From Candidatus Woesearchaeota archaeon (GTDB lineage: Archaea > Nanobdellota > Nanobdellia > Woesearchaeales > UBA10216), in the NCBI GenBank assembly GCA_016180145.1, contig JACPBT010000026.1:1-7806 (forward strand): a DNA stretch of 7,806 nucleotides. Direction: 5' to 3'. The notes beneath the pieces were generated by a model, which worked only from the letters and a program-made list of their open reading frames with translations, was not told the DNA's origin and ran no database searches. This document shows, in pieces, positions 6,143 to 7,806 of the stretch (position 1 is the first letter of the stretch; every line of letters begins with the position of its first letter). Both the position numbers and the translations under genes were made by a program.

Positions 6143-7069
6143 GTGGACATATCAACAGAAATAAATGGAGCAAAGCTGGAAACATGCGTATTCAACGCAT
6201 CAGGGCCAAACGATTCAACACTTGAAGAGCTTGAAACAATAGGCAAATCAAAAAGCTCTGCAATAATGATGAAGTCATGCACACTTGAAGCAAGAGAAGG
6301 CAATCCTGAACCGAGATACAGGGATTTGGAGCATGGAAGCATAAACTCAATGGGACTGCCGAACCTTGGTTATAAAAAATACGTTGAATTCGCAAGCGCA
6401 CTCAAAAAATACCGCAAGCCGATAGTAGCAAGCATTTCAGGACTAACACTGCACGACAACGAAATAATAATTGAAGCATTCAACAGCTCTGAAGCGGACA
6501 TAATTGAGTTCAACCCTGGAAGCCCAAACACCATAGGAAAACCAATAACAGGCTACGACTTTAACTACATGGACGAACTGCTGACGGCAGTAATGAAAAA
6601 ATCAAAAAAACCGACAGGAGTCAAACTGCCGCCATACTTTGACTTCGTGCATTTTGAAAGAATGTGGAACGTGCTCAAAAAACACAAAATAGCATTCATA
6701 ACAACAATAAACTCAATAGGCAACGGACTTGTAATTGACGCGGAAAAAGAAGAAGCTGTCATCAAGCCAAAAGGCGGCTTCGGGGGAATAGGAGGAAAAT
6801 ACATAAAATACACCGCACTCGCAAACGTAAGAAAATTCTACCAACTCTCAGAAGGCAAAGTGCCGATAATCGGAGCAGGAGGCGTATACAACGGAATTGA
6901 TGCGTTTGAATACATACTGGCAGGCGCAACAGCAGTGCAGATAGGCACAGCATTCATACAGCACGGAGCCGGAATTTTTGAAAAAGTCCAGAACGAGCTG
7001 CGGCAATACATGCACAAAAAAGGATATGAAAAACCTGAGGACTTCAGAGGCAGACTGAAAGAACTATGA
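6143..7069 (+). CDS. pyrD: Dihydroorotate dehydrogenase, class 1A type
   Basis: PyrD oxidises dihydroorotate to orotate with FMN. Class 1A enzymes are soluble homodimers that pass electrons to fumarate and need no PyrK; none is seen here. The 308 residues match the Lactococcus class 1A enzyme throughout: NASGP, MMKSCTLEAREGNPEPRY (K44), GSINSMGLPN (N68), KLPPYFDFVHF (K161), TINSIGNGLVID, KPKGGFGGIGG and the FMN-phosphate loop GAGGVYNGIDAFEYILAGA. The length is typical. One key site deviates: the family segment NLSCPN, whose Cys is the catalytic base in class 1, reads NPGSPN here, putting Ser127 (codon AGC 6521-6523) in its place. Ser is the base in membrane-bound class 2 enzymes. The gene starts with GTG 10 nt after carB and is followed by pyrB after 15 nt. 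Confidence 0.93.
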   Translation: MDISTEINGAKLETCVFNASGPNDSTLEELETIGKSKSSAIMMKSCTLEAREGNPEPRYRDLEHGSINSMGLPNLGYKKYVEFASALKKYRKPIVASISGLTLHDNEIIIEAFNSSEADIIEFNPGSPNTIGKPITGYDFNYMDELLTAVMKKSKKPTGVKLPPYFDFVHFERMWNVLKKHKIAFITTINSIGNGLVIDAEKEEAVIKPKGGFGGIGGKYIKYTALANVRKFYQLSEGKVPIIGAGGVYNGIDAFEYILAGATAVQIGTAFIQHGAGIFEKVQNELRQYMHKKGYEKPEDFRGRLKEL

Positions 7070-7072
7070 GCA

Positions 7073-7078
7073 GGGGGG
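7073..7078 (+). promoter_or_regulatory. Ribosome binding site of pyrB
   Basis: A run of G (GGGGGG) lies 6 nt before the ATG at 7085, in the 15-nt gap after the pyrD stop. It is G-rich but offers GGGG/GGAT-type pairing to the 16S tail; no promoter is visible in the gap, so pyrB is read from the same transcript. Confidence 0.45.
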
Positions 7079-7084
7079 ATAAAA

Positions 7085-7806
7085 ATGAACTTCAAAGGAA
7101 GGCACATACTGGCAATAGGAGACTTCACAAAAGAAGAACTCCTGAAAGTAATTGAAACAGCGGCAGAGATTGACAAAGACAGGGAAAAATACTCAGACAC
7201 GCTCAAAGGAAAAATACTCGCAACACTGTTTTTTGAGCCGTCAACAAGAACAAGAATGAGCTTCCAGGCAGCAATGCAGCGGCTGGGCGGCTCAGTAATC
7301 GGATTCTCAGACGTATCCATGACATCAATGAAAAAAGGAGAAAGCCTACCGGACACAATAAAGATAATAAGCGGATACTGCGACGCAATAGTAATGAGAC
7401 ATCCTGAAACGGGAAGCGCGGCAAAAGCAGCACTGGATGCTACCGTGCCTCTAATAAACGCAGGAGACGGCCCAAACGAACACCCAACACAAACAATGCT
7501 TGACCTGTATACAATAATGAAAGAAAAAGGAACACTGGAAGGGCTGAAAGTCGGATTTGTAGGGGATTTGAAATACGGAAGAACAGTCCACTCACTCGCA
7601 AGGGCGCTAAGCCACTTCAACCCGGAATTCTACTTCATATCACCACCATCACTAAAAATGCCTGAAGAATACCTCAAAGAACTGGACAAGAAAAAAGTCA
7701 AATACACAGAGGAACAGGAGCTGCTGAAAGTAAGCAAAAAACTGGATGTGCTATACATGACACGGGTGCAAAAAGAAAGATTCTCCAACCTGCAGGACTA
7801 CGACAA
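7085..7806 (+). CDS. pyrB: Aspartate carbamoyltransferase catalytic chain, 3'-truncated by the window edge
   Basis: PyrB joins carbamoyl phosphate to aspartate, the committed step of pyrimidine synthesis, using the product of the carA and carB genes upstream. The 240 residues present cover the carbamoyl-phosphate domain and part of the aspartate domain. Visible motifs are FFEPSTRTRMSF (S53-T54-R55-T56, carbamoyl phosphate binding), KKGESLPDT (K83-K84, the mobile loop with the active-site Lys), VMRHP (R105, H106), INAGDGPNEHPTQ (H133, Q136), GDLKYGRTVHSL (R167) and YMTRVQKERF (R227). It closely follows the E. coli PyrB type, with one residue less before the KK pair. About 65 C-terminal residues, including the usual HPLPR and PHAxYFxQ motifs, are outside. 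That kind of chain normally works with a regulatory chain, PyrI, which may follow. Confidence 0.95.
   Translation, partial: MNFKGRHILAIGDFTKEELLKVIETAAEIDKDREKYSDTLKGKILATLFFEPSTRTRMSFQAAMQRLGGSVIGFSDVSMTSMKKGESLPDTIKIISGYCDAIVMRHPETGSAAKAALDATVPLINAGDGPNEHPTQTMLDLYTIMKEKGTLEGLKVGFVGDLKYGRTVHSLARALSHFNPEFYFISPPSLKMPEEYLKELDKKKVKYTEEQELLKVSKKLDVLYMTRVQKERFSNLQDYD

Noticed and set aside
6838..7620. Long antisense open frame of 260 codons opposite pyrD and pyrB
   Set aside because: It is the mirror of two clear genes, Ser/Pro/Phe-rich as expected from the complement of their codon bias, and shows no motif or ribosome binding site. The other antisense frames were rejected likewise.

Overview
The window is a stretch of a de novo pyrimidine biosynthesis operon, all on the + strand and tightly packed: carA (5' end cut off by the window edge), a tandem-NUDIX protein, a homing-endonuclease-like gene, carB, pyrD (class 1A dihydroorotate dehydrogenase) and pyrB (3' end cut off). 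CarA and CarB make carbamoyl phosphate, PyrB condenses it with aspartate, and PyrD oxidises dihydroorotate to orotate. pyrC, pyrE, pyrF and pyrI are not seen and may lie outside.

The most striking observation is that carB is not continuous in the DNA. Its first 24 codons (2924-2995) end exactly at the conserved CarB motif IGQAGE, and the motif continues as FDYSGAQA only from 3028. The 32 nt between them (2996-3027) carry an in-frame TAA and break the frame (32 is not a multiple of 3). Removing exactly these 32 nt restores a normal 1058-residue CarB. The insert folds as a hairpin, the flanking coding sequences pair with each other, and both deduced junctions fall after the second base of AAA and UUU unpaired stretches. 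This resembles the bulge-helix-bulge substrate of archaeal tRNA-splicing endonuclease, so I read it as a mini-intron in a protein-coding gene. Such introns are known from only a few archaeal genes (cbf5 is the classic case). I know of no carB example, but could not search.

Directly upstream, overlapping the carB start by 20 nt and ending 52 nt before the intron, is a freestanding nuclease gene with four homing-endonuclease-associated repeats and a C-terminal PD-(D/E)XK domain. Its codon use differs from the rest of the operon. A homing endonuclease next to, but not inside, a tiny intron suggests a split mobile unit (collaborative homing). That link is inference.

The organism is most likely an archaeon, because of the putative BHB-type intron. 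A small-genome, DPANN-like lineage is possible but not shown. CarA and CarB resemble the eukaryotic CPSII (CAD) type rather than the E. coli type. Other oddities are a Cys-to-Ser change at the expected catalytic base of the class 1A PyrD, and a degenerate NUDIX box in the first half of the tandem NUDIX protein. No RNA gene, CRISPR array or insertion sequence is visible. The only gene-poor stretch is 1649-1833.
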